This document shows positions 20,706 through 29,322 of a stretch of DNA of 39,820 nt, in pieces. The position numbers were made by a program, and so were the translations under genes. A model generated the notes under the pieces. That model worked only from the letters and a program-made list of their open reading frames with translations, did no database searches and was not told the origin of the DNA. Source of the stretch: Oceanobacillus indicireducens (lineage in GTDB: Bacteria > Bacillota > Bacilli > Bacillales > Amphibacillaceae); assembly GCF_014647195.1 (NCBI RefSeq), contig NZ_BMOS01000007.1, positions 1-39,820 on the forward strand, given 5' to 3'. Position 1 is the first letter of the stretch; each line of letters starts with the position of its first letter.

Positions 20706-21860
20706 TTAGTTTCCTTGTACAGCTTCGGCATCCCAGTAATGATCACTGAAAACGTCAACTAGCGCTTGAACCGTCCGATATGTTTCTTCTAATGTATTAT
20801 CAACTCCGCCGATTTCAAGAACCAATAGATTTTCTGACAGGTCTTGGTTATAGACACCATTATTATTGGCTCCGCCTTGAGGAACGACTCCTCGACTTAA
20901 ACCGGGATATTTTTCTTCTAGTTTATTATGCAGACTTTCAGCTAGTTCGAAATTCTTTTGAAAGGAAGGATTATCTTGCCCAATAACGAACATGATACGA
21001 GCATAGATTTCTCCATTCACTTCTTTTGTCGTAACATCTCGCGGCATGCTATCTCGGTGGATATCAAATGCATATTTCAAGTCTCCGTGCTGGGAAAATG
21101 CTTCCGCTACAACTTCTCGCGATGCGTCATAAGACTTCCAGTATTCCCAACCCCTATCCAAAAGCACTTCACCAATAATATCTGTATCGTCTACAATTGC
21201 TCCGATTCCTTTTTTAGCCAAATCTTCCTTCATTCGCTCAGAAACTTTTGTAATATTTATCTCCCCGTGATGGGCAAGGTTAGAATCATCCACATCAGGT
21301 AAATGCGGCAAGAATGCTTCCCGGTTATGTGTGTTATAAATAAACACCGTATCCTGTAACTCTTCCGCTTCTTCTGGCGGCGCTTCTTCTGTTTCTTCTG
21401 TTTCCTCATTTTCTTCGTAAACAGCTTGCCTCTCCTCTAATACATCTTCCAGTGGGAAACTTGATTCAACTGGTAAATTGGAATAATCCGTTCCTTCTCC
21501 CGCAATTAGTATTTCTCTGTCGTATCTTGAAAATCCCGGTAGTTCATTACCAAGTAAACTTCGGAAATCTTGTGGTTTAATACTTGTCACTAATTGAAAT
21601 AAACTTTTGGAAAGTGTATGTAGTTGATTATGTTCTTCGTAATGAAGCATGAGCGCTCTATTTTCCATGCCTAATAAATTCAGAAAAACGGAACCGTCAA
21701 TATCACTAGTCCACTTTGAAATCATACTGGACGATAATCGGTTGGCAGGTGGCGTTGTTGTCATATAACCAACAATGACAAAGATAAGGAAAAAGCTTGC
21801 TGCTAAAGCTAAAAGCTTTCGTACTCGTCCAAATGAGCGATTATTTTTAGAATAAAACAT
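20706..21860 (-). CDS. spoIIP: Stage II sporulation protein P (SpoIIP)
   Basis: This cell-wall amidase and endopeptidase works with SpoIID and SpoIIM to thin septal peptidoglycan and drive engulfment. A membrane anchor at about 15-33 is followed by a linker region, an acidic Glu-rich segment at about 145-165, and the SpoIIP amidase domain. That domain includes VFIYNTHNREAFLP (metal-ligand His), DIHRDSMPRD and VLEIGGVDN. The length of 384 residues is near the usual 400. It lies between gpr and yqxA, as in B. subtilis. Confidence 0.95.
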   Translation of the reverse strand: MFYSKNNRSFGRVRKLLALAASFFLIFVIVGYMTTTPPANRLSSSMISKWTSDIDGSVFLNLLGMENRALMLHYEEHNQLHTLSKSLFQLVTSIKPQDFRSLLGNELPGFSRYDREILIAGEGTDYSNLPVESSFPLEDVLEERQAVYEENEETEETEEAPPEEAEELQDTVFIYNTHNREAFLPHLPDVDDSNLAHHGEINITKVSERMKEDLAKKGIGAIVDDTDIIGEVLLDRGWEYWKSYDASREVVAEAFSQHGDLKYAFDIHRDSMPRDVTTKEVNGEIYARIMFVIGQDNPSFQKNFELAESLHNKLEEKYPGLSRGVVPQGGANNNGVYNQDLSENLLVLEIGGVDNTLEETYRTVQALVDVFSDHYWDAEAVQGN

Positions 21861-21945
21861 GATTCTCCCCCCCTGATTTCCTGTACAATTAACTCTATGA
21901 CAGAAATCTAGTTGGTAGAACCATGTTTTCTAGTAAATATAGTAA

Positions 21946-23037
21946 TTATCTTGTAAAGCTCGCAGATTCACTTCCATCAATATTCTCATGCAGGGCATGG
22001 TTTATTCCTTCTGCCAACAGATGAGCCATATCGAGCATGAATCCATCTACTTCTTTCGGCGTAACCATCAAGTTATGACCAATCGGGGTCAGAACCTCGG
22101 AAATTAGCTGCCTTTTCTCTTCCTCTGTTAAACCTCCTACAATTCCAAGTACTGTCTTACGTTGTTCAGAATCAGGAAGGTCTTCCTCCGTAAACTTCTT
22201 TGAACCAAATGCAAGCCCACCTGGCGTTAATGCTTTACTTGGTAAATCTTTTTCTTTCCATTCCCTACCAAAATGTTTCAATAAAAAATCGATTGTATCA
22301 CTCGTAATCGTTACCGCGTCAACAACCGTCGGTACTCCAATTGCTATAACCGGGATTCCGAGTGTGTCTTTACTAAGTTCTTTTCGTTTATTCCCTACCC
22401 CAGAACCGGGGTGAATCCCCGAATCAGACAATTGTATCGTTTCATTTACTCGTTCAATCGACCGAGCGGCAAGTGCGTCAATCGCGATGACAAAATCTGG
22501 ATCAAACTTCTCAACAATCCCTAGCACAATGTCACTCGTTTCAATTCCTGTCACTCCCATGACTCCAGGAGTGACAGATGCGACTGGGCGATAACCCTCT
22601 GTCACAGTCTCGTAATCAAGCCTAAAAAGATGACTTGTGACCAAGATTTTTTCAGCTGTCATTGGGCCGAGTGCATCTGGTGTAACATTCCAATTCCCAA
22701 GACCTACAATTAACCCTTCCGCATCTTGCGGGACATCGTTCTTCTTTAATAAGTTACGGAGTTCCATCGCAAGAATATCTGCCGCTGCCTTTTGCCTTTT
22801 TGTATCCTGCGACTTGACTCCATCCGCATAAATCGTGACATATGCACCTTCTTTTTTTCCAATTTGTTTTGCACCCGCTGCATCTATATCTACGTAAGAA
22901 ATCCTTATCCCATCTTGGTCTCTGTCTTTAACGATGATCCCTTGAATCTCACTCGCTGGTTTTTCTTGCTCTACATACATATCCCTTGCTTCTATCGCTA
23001 AGTCTGTACGAACTTGATAATTTTTCTTATCGTCCAT
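21946..23037 (-). CDS. gpr: Spore germination protease GPR
   Basis: This endopeptidase degrades small acid-soluble spore proteins during germination. It is made as a zymogen in the forespore. The N-terminal [10 protein letters not shown] resembles the pentapeptide cleaved in SASPs, where self-processing is expected. The core has [16 protein letters not shown] and [11 protein letters not shown], both typical of the family. The length of 363 residues is normal. A sigma-G/F-type promoter lies 43 bases upstream. It precedes spoIIP with an 85-base gap. Confidence 0.96.
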   Translation of the reverse strand: MDDKKNYQVRTDLAIEARDMYVEQEKPASEIQGIIVKDRDQDGIRISYVDIDAAGAKQIGKKEGAYVTIYADGVKSQDTKRQKAAADILAMELRNLLKKNDVPQDAEGLIVGLGNWNVTPDALGPMTAEKILVTSHLFRLDYETVTEGYRPVASVTPGVMGVTGIETSDIVLGIVEKFDPDFVIAIDALAARSIERVNETIQLSDSGIHPGSGVGNKRKELSKDTLGIPVIAIGVPTVVDAVTITSDTIDFLLKHFGREWKEKDLPSKALTPGGLAFGSKKFTEEDLPDSEQRKTVLGIVGGLTEEEKRQLISEVLTPIGHNLMVTPKEVDGFMLDMAHLLAEGINHALHENIDGSESASFTR

Positions 23038-23079
23038 TCCGCTTCCTCCCAGTAATACAAATATTTTTCCTGTTATCCT

Positions 23080-23109
23080 TAGAATGAACGAAAGTGCTAT
23101 GATTCATGC
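23080..23109 (-). promoter_or_regulatory. Forespore (sigma-G/sigma-F type) promoter of gpr
   Basis: On the minus strand GCATG (23105-23109), 18 bases, then CATTCTA (23080-23086). This fits the GMATR / CATNNTA consensus of sigma-G. The gpr gene of B. subtilis is read by sigma-F and sigma-G, so the match is biologically expected. Confidence 0.75.
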
Positions 23110-23133
23110 ACGAAAGATAATATAATAATTCTG

Positions 23134-23162
23134 TTGAAAACTTAAGCCTAGTTTGGTAAAAT
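23134..23162 (+). promoter_or_regulatory. Sigma-A promoter of rpsT
   Basis: TTGAAA (23134-23139), 17 bases, then TAAAAT (23157-23162). It is divergent from the gpr promoter only 24 bases away and leaves a leader of about 85 bases before rpsT. Confidence 0.75.
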
Positions 23163-23253
23163 TACTTTGTTAATGAAAAAGCGATACGAAGAGATGGTTG
23201 AAAAATAAAAATGCTTTTATTAACCACCCAATTCTTCTATAGGAGGTGACATC

Positions 23254-23520
23254 ATGGCTAACATTAAATCTGCTATCAAACGTGTACGTACTAATGATAA
23301 GAAACGTTCGCTGAACCTAGCAAAAAAATCTGACATGCGTACTGCCATTAAACAGGTAGAAAAGTATGTAGAAGCAAATGATGTGGAAAATGCTAAAACA
23401 GCACTAAATGCAACAATCAAGAAGATTGATAAAGTTGTCCAAAAAGGTATTATTCACAAAAATAATGGAGAGCGTCATAAAACTCGTTTAATTAAAAAAG
23501 TGAATAATCTAGGTGCATAA
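23254..23520 (+). CDS. rpsT: 30S ribosomal protein S20
   Basis: This 88-residue basic helical protein binds 16S rRNA early in 30S assembly. It begins MANIKSAIKRVRTNDKKR and has the family segment IHKNNGERHKTRL near the C-terminus. The ribosome site AGGAGGTGA lies upstream of the ATG. It is transcribed alone on the plus strand, between its own promoter and a bidirectional terminator, as usual in Bacillus. Confidence 0.98.
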   Translation: MANIKSAIKRVRTNDKKRSLNLAKKSDMRTAIKQVEKYVEANDVENAKTALNATIKKIDKVVQKGIIHKNNGERHKTRLIKKVNNLGA

Positions 23521-23522
23521 AT

Positions 23523-23554
23523 AAAAAACGATCCAAGCGCTGGATCGTTTTTTT
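23523..23554. terminator. Bidirectional terminator between rpsT and holA
   Basis: A 13-bp stem of AAAAAACGATCCA with TGGATCGTTTTTT around the loop AGCGC serves rpsT on the plus strand and holA on the minus strand. Confidence 0.9.
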
Positions 23555-23563
23555 ATTTTTCCT

Positions 23564-24583
23564 TTATGCTGTTTCAATTAAATCATATAGCATTAATTCA
23601 AATGCCATCTCTTTCTCCATTTTTCCTGATTTTATCGTTGCATCTGTGTCTGCCAGCTGAATGATAATGCGTTCTAACTTATCTACAGTGAATTGACGTT
23701 CCCGGTTTAGAGCAATTTTTACAACGTAAGGGTGTACTCCAAGCTGTTTTTGCATTTGAAACTGACTATACCCCTGCTGCTTTAATAATTTCACCCGTAA
23801 TATCGAACGAAATTGGAACGCGATTAAGGAGATCATCGCAATCGGCTCTTCTTTCATTTTTAATAGATCTTTAAAAATCCGGATTGCTTTATGTAAATCC
23901 TTTTCAATCACTGCGTCTACTAAACGCAATGCCGAACTTGTCGTCGTATGAGAGACAAGCTCTTCGGCAATATCTTTTGTTACTTCACCGTTCGGACCAA
24001 CATAAAGTGCTAGCTTCTGCAGTTCATTTTCCAATTGATGCAGATTGTTCGATAGCTCAGCCTCCATTATTTCATACGCTTCATCATTAATTGTCACTTG
24101 CAATTGGCTTGCGATAGAGTTTACCCATTGTTTTAAATCATTATCTTTGATTGGATTGCAAACCGCAACAGCTGCATGCTTTTTCAACAGCTTACTTATT
24201 TTCTTTCGTTCATCAATTTTCTCATATGGAGCTATGATGACGAGAACCGTATAATCAACAGGTGCTGCTAAATACCGTTCAAGTGCAAGCAGATCATGTT
24301 CGAAAGTTAATTTATCAGGTTTCGCTTTTAAAAAAACCGGATTTTCAGCAATAACCAATTTCCGTTCACTAAAAAATGGATACGTTTCTGCATCCCCTAT
24401 CGCCGCCTCTATTGGTACTTCTTCCAGGTCATAGACAGCTAAACTGTCCTCGTCATTTGCTGCTACCTTTTCAATTAATTGCTGTTTCAATTGTTGGAGG
24501 AAAAAGCTTTCGGAACCATAGAAAAAATAAATTGGTGCGATTTGTTTTTTCTTAATTTGTTTCAATACATCCATATATGACAC
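23564..24583 (-). CDS. holA: DNA polymerase III delta subunit (HolA/YqeN)
   Basis: This clamp-loader subunit opens the beta clamp. The N-terminal PIYFFYGSESFFLQQL matches the family, followed by the DNA-pol3-delta AAA-like domain without a P-loop and the C-terminal helical collar domain. The length of 339 residues is normal. The GTG at 24583 has GGAGTGG 6 bases upstream; the ATG at 24574 is an alternative. A candidate sigma-A promoter lies upstream. In other Bacillales holA follows yqzM and comEC closely; here repeat B separates them. Confidence 0.95.
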   Translation of the reverse strand: MSYMDVLKQIKKKQIAPIYFFYGSESFFLQQLKQQLIEKVAANDEDSLAVYDLEEVPIEAAIGDAETYPFFSERKLVIAENPVFLKAKPDKLTFEHDLLALERYLAAPVDYTVLVIIAPYEKIDERKKISKLLKKHAAVAVCNPIKDNDLKQWVNSIASQLQVTINDEAYEIMEAELSNNLHQLENELQKLALYVGPNGEVTKDIAEELVSHTTTSSALRLVDAVIEKDLHKAIRIFKDLLKMKEEPIAMISLIAFQFRSILRVKLLKQQGYSQFQMQKQLGVHPYVVKIALNRERQFTVDKLERIIIQLADTDATIKSGKMEKEMAFELMLYDLIETA

Positions 24584-24624
24584 GCAGAACCACTCCAGTT
24601 ATGTATGTTGCTACTTTTGATTGT

Positions 24625-24652
24625 ATCATAACAATGAAGCACAATATATCAA
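24625..24652 (-). promoter_or_regulatory. Candidate sigma-A promoter of holA
   Basis: On the minus strand TTGATA (24647-24652), 16 bases, then TATGAT (24625-24630), about 42 bases before the GTG start. The spacing is slightly short. Confidence 0.5.
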
Positions 24653-24746
24653 AGAACTAATTTTTTTCTTCCAGCAGCTTACTCAACCTGCGCAGCCTGA
24701 AATAACTAGGAAATTCCCTTTATAAAATCCAAAAAGTCTATTAATC

Positions 24747-25234
24747 GCTTTCATACAGCGTAAGTGTCTTTGCTCGTTCTTTTAATTTAGAACTCTAATC
24801 GCCGTTCAGTTGCCCGGTGGACGGATGCGCGGGCACAGCCGAAGCCTCGACGCACAGGACGTGCTAATGCAGACGTTGCCACAGGACGTGGCGTTCTTAG
24901 TCTGCCTCGGGCTAACGCCCTGCGGGGCCTCCGGACTCGTGCTATTCCCGCAGGAGTCACCGTCCACCGGGCAACTGAACTGGTAGAGAGGATTACTATT
25001 AATGGAAAAATCCCCACCATGATAGGTTTCCTCTTACTAAAATGAAAAGTAGTGCTCCAAATTTGGTATTTCCTCGGAGCAGTCCAGACACCTCGAGACT
25101 CCTGCAGGAGGATAGGCATAGGTGAGACCCGGCAGGGCGACAGCCCGAGGAGGCTCACCAGCCGCCTGCGGAAAGCGAGAGGTGTCTGGACTGCGAACCT
25201 CCAGGTAAGAGTTGCACTTACGCTGTATGAAAGC
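24747..25234 (+). repeat. Composite inverted-repeat element, copy B (complete)
   Basis: This 488-base element is bounded by the perfect terminal inverted repeat GCTTTCATACAGCGTAAGTG (24747-24766 and 25215-25234). Inside are two large palindromes, one opening GTTCAGTTGCCCGG and one opening GCAGTCCAGACACCTC. The first palindrome carries the hairpins GCAC-AGGAC-GTGC and GCCAC-AGGAC-GTGGC. I see no transposase and no clear target duplication. Open frames here are artefacts. Outside it, 24661-24746 and 25235-25397 hold nothing I recognise. Confidence 0.85.
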
Positions 25235-25400
25235 TTCTGTGGTTTATTTTATGGATTGTGATATACCCCGTCCGACTTCGAGTGCTTGATAGGATAAACT
25301 ACTTTTAGTATTTAGATGCGAAAATAGAGCAACTTATATTACAAGTGGATTTTTCATTCTTTTTATCTTATACTAGTGTTGGATGACAAGGAGGGGTATG

Positions 25401-25535
25401 ATGAACGAATTTGAAAATAATCCACAATCTAAAAACAATGACGTGATCGATTCAGGATTTGGTTTTGTGTTTTCATTTTTATTCTTTTTCCTAATTTTTG
25501 CGATTGGGGTCGTGTTTAACGTTATCGGTAGCTAA
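25401..25535 (+). CDS. yqzM: YqzM family small membrane protein
   Basis: This 44-residue protein starts MNEFENNPQSKNNDVIDSGF and has one membrane helix formed by the Phe-rich stretch at about 20-40. Small size, sequence layout and position beside comEC on the opposite strand match B. subtilis yqzM, whose function is unknown. The second of two adjacent ATGs is preferred because AAGGAGG then has 6 bases of spacing. A shared terminator follows. Confidence 0.85.
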   Translation: MNEFENNPQSKNNDVIDSGFGFVFSFLFFFLIFAIGVVFNVIGS

Positions 25536-25552
25536 AAATAAAAGCATTCCAA

Positions 25553-25584
25553 AAAGAGACTGAAAATTATTCAGTCTCTTTTTT
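25553..25584. terminator. Bidirectional terminator between yqzM and comEC
   Basis: The 12-bp stem AAAGAGACTGAA with TTCAGTCTCTTT around a 5-base loop is followed by TTT. A-runs on the other side make it useful to comEC as well. Confidence 0.85.
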
Positions 25585-27868
25585 AATACGGTAAAAATGT
25601 TTCGAACCACGCCTCATCTTCACCAAATATATATTGTACGGCCCCGTGCTTGTCCGTGCGAAAAATTCGGATACCTAGTTCTTCTAATGTTTCAATTACC
25701 TCTTTCGTTGGGTGCCCGTATGAATTACCTCTTCCAACAGAAATAAATGCATCCTTACTTTGAAGGGATTGCAGAAATAACGGATTGGATGATGTATTAC
25801 TGCCATGATGAGCTATTTTAATAACATCTGCCTGAACTTGATAGTGCTTCATAATTTCCAATTCCTCTGCTTCACTTATATCCCCAGTGAACAACCAGCT
25901 GCGGCTACCAATTTCTGTAAAAAGCACCAATGAATTTTCATTGGCATCCTGTTTATCTACTACAGGAGAGACCACCGTAAAGGGCTGTCCTTGAATATTA
26001 ATCGTACTTCCAACCTCGATGCGTTGTAATGGAACTTGATGATCCATAAGCTTTTGCATCAACTTCGGTTCAAAAACATAGTAATCGCTGACATAAACTT
26101 CTTTCACAACTCCATCCTCTATCATAAATTCAAGACTTCCGAAATGATCAAGGTCTTCATGGGATATAAACAATGCATCTATTTCATGAATTCCCCGAGA
26201 CCGCATATAAGGCTTAATGATCCGTTCATACACGGTTGGTGAAGGTTCCATATCAGTAAGAGAGAAGCTTGCACCAGCATCAATCATAATCACACCTTCT
26301 CGGTACGGTAATTCAATAATAAAAGCATCACCCTGTCCAATATCTAACATCGTTACAGTTCCTTTGGCCGAAAAGTAAGGAGCAGCTGCATAGCCAGTTA
26401 ATACAAGCGTAAGAAGGATAAATCCGATGAAAGCTTCCTTCAATCGCTCTCTTTCCACCAAGACGAGACTCACCACTAAACAGAGATAGTAACAAATAAA
26501 AAAAGCAACAGGTAAATCAGATACATACAAAGGGTAATTAAAGTATTCATCCACCCACTCGATAAATAGAAGCACATTATAATGAATACCGGTAAATAAT
26601 ATATCGAAAGCATGTAATATGGATTCTGACAAAAAAGAAAATAATAAGAAGAAAAACATAAACGGAATAACAAAAATAGAAAAGTACGGAATAATTACTA
26701 GATTCAATAGAATCGATAACGGTTGAAAAAGAGAAAAGTAATTGAGCTGGATTGGAAGAATAACCATCTGGGATATAAAACTGATAATCAACACCTGGTA
26801 GAATGAGGATGATACAAGGGACAACCATTTACGCGTAAGGATAATTCCAAATGTGACAAGGAACGAAAACTGAAACCCTATATGGTAAATGATAAACCGG
26901 TCAAAGAGAAGCAACAGGAGAAAAACGACACTAATGATATCAAGTGCAGTCACTGAAATTTTCATTCGTCTTAAAATGATGAACAGAACAACCATTGCAC
27001 TTGCACGTAGCACAGATGGTTCGCCACCAGCAAGTACAGCATAAAGCGGTAAAAATAACAAGACAACAAGTTCTGCTTTCTCCCTCGTCATGGCTGATGT
27101 TTTAATAAGTAAAAAATAGACGAGTCCTACAACGATTCCTATATGCAGTCCGGAAATCGCAAGTATATGCGATAGTCCCCAATCCTGGAACAATCGAATG
27201 ACCGATGGATCAATCTTAGAATCATCCCCCAATACAAGCGCATTGACCCAAGCGGCAGTATAATCACTGATATTTTCTGGTGCTTGATGCAATAAGAGCT
27301 GGCGGAGGTAAATAAATCTGTGCCAGAAGGAAGCGCCGACACAATCGATATCTGTCAGATCATGAACAACAATCTGTTTCGTAATTTCCTTCTTTAATAG
27401 GAATTGTCGGTAATCAAATTCACCAGGATTGCTTGCACCTTCCGGGTATTCGATTTTACCATGAACGATACATTCAGCCCCGTATTTCAATAAAGCTGTT
27501 TCATTAGGAGCGATTTCCCTTTCGTCAGGGAAATAAATCACCAGCACTTTATCAGCAGTTGTATCGTCTTCAACAACAAGTTCAATTTTATTTTCTTGAA
27601 TAATCGGCGAGCGAATAATTTCCCCTTGAAGAAGTGTGGAGTCGTTGGAGTTTTTCTGTGAAGATATATCTGTCTCTACGTGTGGCAGATAATAAAAGAA
27701 AAAGAGGTAGGAAATAATAGATAGGAGTAATGGTAATATTTTCAACCGATGACTAGCAAACAAATATGCGAGCCAAAGAAACATCAAGATAAACAAGTTC
27801 CACTCAAACAAAACAGATATTGCAGCTACTAGTGCTGATAATGCTACAATATGCCAGTAACCTTTCAT
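25583..27868 (-). CDS. comEC: DNA uptake channel protein ComEC
   Basis: This membrane channel carries transforming single-stranded DNA into the cell. The N-terminal helices and DUF4131-like soluble domain are followed by the ComEC competence domain (WGLSHILAISGLHIGIVVG) with multiple helices. The C-terminal metallo-beta-lactamase-like domain has MLDIGQGDAF, SHEDLDHFGS and IAHHGSNTS; such domains are proposed to degrade the incoming non-transforming strand. The ATG at 27868 has AAGGAGA 8 bases upstream and gives 761 residues. The frame's upstream extension to 27931 is excluded. Confidence 0.95.
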   Translation of the reverse strand: MKGYWHIVALSALVAAISVLFEWNLFILMFLWLAYLFASHRLKILPLLLSIISYLFFFYYLPHVETDISSQKNSNDSTLLQGEIIRSPIIQENKIELVVEDDTTADKVLVIYFPDEREIAPNETALLKYGAECIVHGKIEYPEGASNPGEFDYRQFLLKKEITKQIVVHDLTDIDCVGASFWHRFIYLRQLLLHQAPENISDYTAAWVNALVLGDDSKIDPSVIRLFQDWGLSHILAISGLHIGIVVGLVYFLLIKTSAMTREKAELVVLLFLPLYAVLAGGEPSVLRASAMVVLFIILRRMKISVTALDIISVVFLLLLLFDRFIIYHIGFQFSFLVTFGIILTRKWLSLVSSSFYQVLIISFISQMVILPIQLNYFSLFQPLSILLNLVIIPYFSIFVIPFMFFFLLFSFLSESILHAFDILFTGIHYNVLLFIEWVDEYFNYPLYVSDLPVAFFICYYLCLVVSLVLVERERLKEAFIGFILLTLVLTGYAAAPYFSAKGTVTMLDIGQGDAFIIELPYREGVIMIDAGASFSLTDMEPSPTVYERIIKPYMRSRGIHEIDALFISHEDLDHFGSLEFMIEDGVVKEVYVSDYYVFEPKLMQKLMDHQVPLQRIEVGSTINIQGQPFTVVSPVVDKQDANENSLVLFTEIGSRSWLFTGDISEAEELEIMKHYQVQADVIKIAHHGSNTSSNPLFLQSLQSKDAFISVGRGNSYGHPTKEVIETLEELGIRIFRTDKHGAVQYIFGEDEAWFETFLPY

Positions 27869-27944
27869 TTTACAATCTCCTTTTAGAACAGCCCAAATTC
27901 CTCTTCCACAAAAGTGATTTGGACTGTCCATAATAAAGGGGAGT

Positions 27945-28508
27945 CTATTCGTTCAAGAATAGTCGCTCTACTTCTTCTTTGAACTCTTGTACTTCATTGT
28001 CTTCTCCATTCTCAGCCAATTTTGTATATAACTTTTCAACGAGTTCTTGTTTTTCCTTGTAATGTGTGTCAAATGTGAGATAGTCTAAAGTAACTTTCAC
28101 CGTTTTTACGCCTGTTTGTTCAAATAATTCGATCGCATAAGGATGATTTCGATAATCCTGTGCATAATAAACGGTTCGAATTCCGCTTTGAATGAGCTGT
28201 TTACAGCACTGCAGACAAGGGAAATGTGTTACATAGATATCGGCTCCTTCCGTCGGGACACCGAATTTTGCACATTGTAAAAGTGCGTTGGCTTCCGCAT
28301 GAACAGTTCTTACACAGTGTCCGTCAATTACGTAACATCCTTCATCTATACAGTGTACACTTCCTGATACACTGCCATTATAACCGCCCGCAATGATCCG
28401 TTTATCCCGGACAATCGTTGCACCGACCATAAGTCGTTCGCATGTACTTCTTAATGCCAATAGATGGCTTTGTGCCATAAAATATTGATCCCATGAAATT
28501 CTTTTCAA
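27945..28508 (-). CDS. comEB: ComE operon protein 2, dCMP deaminase family
   Basis: This zinc-dependent deoxycytidylate deaminase-like protein of 187 residues has the zinc site H70-A-E72 and PCLQC (C98, C101). In B. subtilis comEB lies in the competence operon but is dispensable for DNA uptake itself. The start is TTG with GGGGGG upstream. A candidate promoter on the minus strand (TTGACG, 18 bases, TAAACT at 28540-28569) suggests expression apart from comEA. Confidence 0.94.
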   Translation of the reverse strand: MKRISWDQYFMAQSHLLALRSTCERLMVGATIVRDKRIIAGGYNGSVSGSVHCIDEGCYVIDGHCVRTVHAEANALLQCAKFGVPTEGADIYVTHFPCLQCCKQLIQSGIRTVYYAQDYRNHPYAIELFEQTGVKTVKVTLDYLTFDTHYKEKQELVEKLYTKLAENGEDNEVQEFKEEVERLFLNE

Positions 28509-28577
28509 TCGTAACCCCCCAAACTGTTTCTATTACCCTAGTTTACCTGTCAACTCTATTTTTCGTCAATCCATACT

Positions 28578-29183
28578 TTACGGGACTTGAATTTGATCAA
28601 TGAAATTAGCTAATGTTTTTTCACCAATTCCTGAAATATCCAGAAGATCCTCTGCCTGTTGAAACAATCCGTTTTCTTCCCGGTATTGAATAATTGCTTG
28701 GGCTTTGGCAGGACCAATTCCATTTAATGATTCTATTTCTTCTTGGCTTGCATCATTAATGCGAATCTTTCCTTCCGCTTCTCCACTAGCTGGGTTTTCA
28801 GGATTTGCCCCTGATTCTTCCCCTTGCTTATATACAATGAGAGACATTTCATCATGGACTTTTTGCGCAAGATTGATAAGTTGAACATCTGCATCTTCTG
28901 TAAATCCACCAGCGATTTCAATTACATCATTCACACGGGCATCCGGACTCATCTCATACACTCCAGGCTTCTTCACTTCTCCTTTAATATCAATAATTAC
29001 ATTTTCAAAAGTCGTCTCCTGTTCCTCTGCCGTGCCAATGATTGCTTCGGCATCTTCCCCTGCCGCATGGAGGTTGTTTGGCTTACTCTCTTCTTTCACA
29101 GATTTACCAGTTATGAAGAAAAAAAGTAGTACTGCTAGACCAATTCCAGCAACGAATATTATTTTCTTTTTGACATCTGACAT
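28578..29183 (-). CDS. comEA: Competence DNA receptor ComEA
   Basis: This membrane-anchored receptor binds double-stranded DNA at the cell surface. A helix at about 8-24 is followed by an SLBB domain at about 62-120 (IIDIKGEVKKPGVYEMSPDA), a Gly/Glu-rich linker, and a pair of helix-hairpin-helix motifs at about 141-200 (SLNGIGPAKAQAIIQYR, DLLDISGIGEKTL). The length of 201 residues is normal. comER, which lies upstream of comEA on the opposite strand in B. subtilis, is missing here. Confidence 0.96.
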   Translation of the reverse strand: MSDVKKKIIFVAGIGLAVLLFFFITGKSVKEESKPNNLHAAGEDAEAIIGTAEEQETTFENVIIDIKGEVKKPGVYEMSPDARVNDVIEIAGGFTEDADVQLINLAQKVHDEMSLIVYKQGEESGANPENPASGEAEGKIRINDASQEEIESLNGIGPAKAQAIIQYREENGLFQQAEDLLDISGIGEKTLANFIDQIQVP

Positions 29184-29285
29184 AGTGGGGTCACATCCTT
29201 AGAGGGGGAAATACTTATGTGGAATAGACAGTTTAGGGGGCTTAATCATATGGTTCGACATCGAACGTTAAACTCCTGCCTACAG

Positions 29286-29322
29286 AAAAACCTCAAGATA
29301 ATTGAATTATCTCGAGGTTTTT
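29286..29322 (-). terminator. Terminator overlapping the end of yqeM
   Basis: A 17-bp stem with one mismatch (AACCTCGAGATAAT with ATTATCTTGAGGTT, minus strand) is followed by TTTTTCTG. The last codons of yqeM form one arm. It ends the yqeG-to-yqeM operon. Confidence 0.8.

Noticed and set aside
24787-25158. Arg-rich open frame of 123 codons in repeat copy B
   Set aside because: Its reading follows GC-rich inverted repeats and the homologous frames in copies A and C are not preserved.
27869-27931. Longer start for comEC
   Set aside because: The ATG at 27868 has AAGGAGA at proper distance and fits the family; the upstream residues are not hydrophobic or conserved.
29260-29273. Palindrome GTTCGACATCGAAC-like sequence upstream of comEA considered as a LexA box
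   Set aside because: It has GTTC-N6-GAAC polarity, opposite to the GAAC-N4-GTTC order required, so it is not an SOS box.
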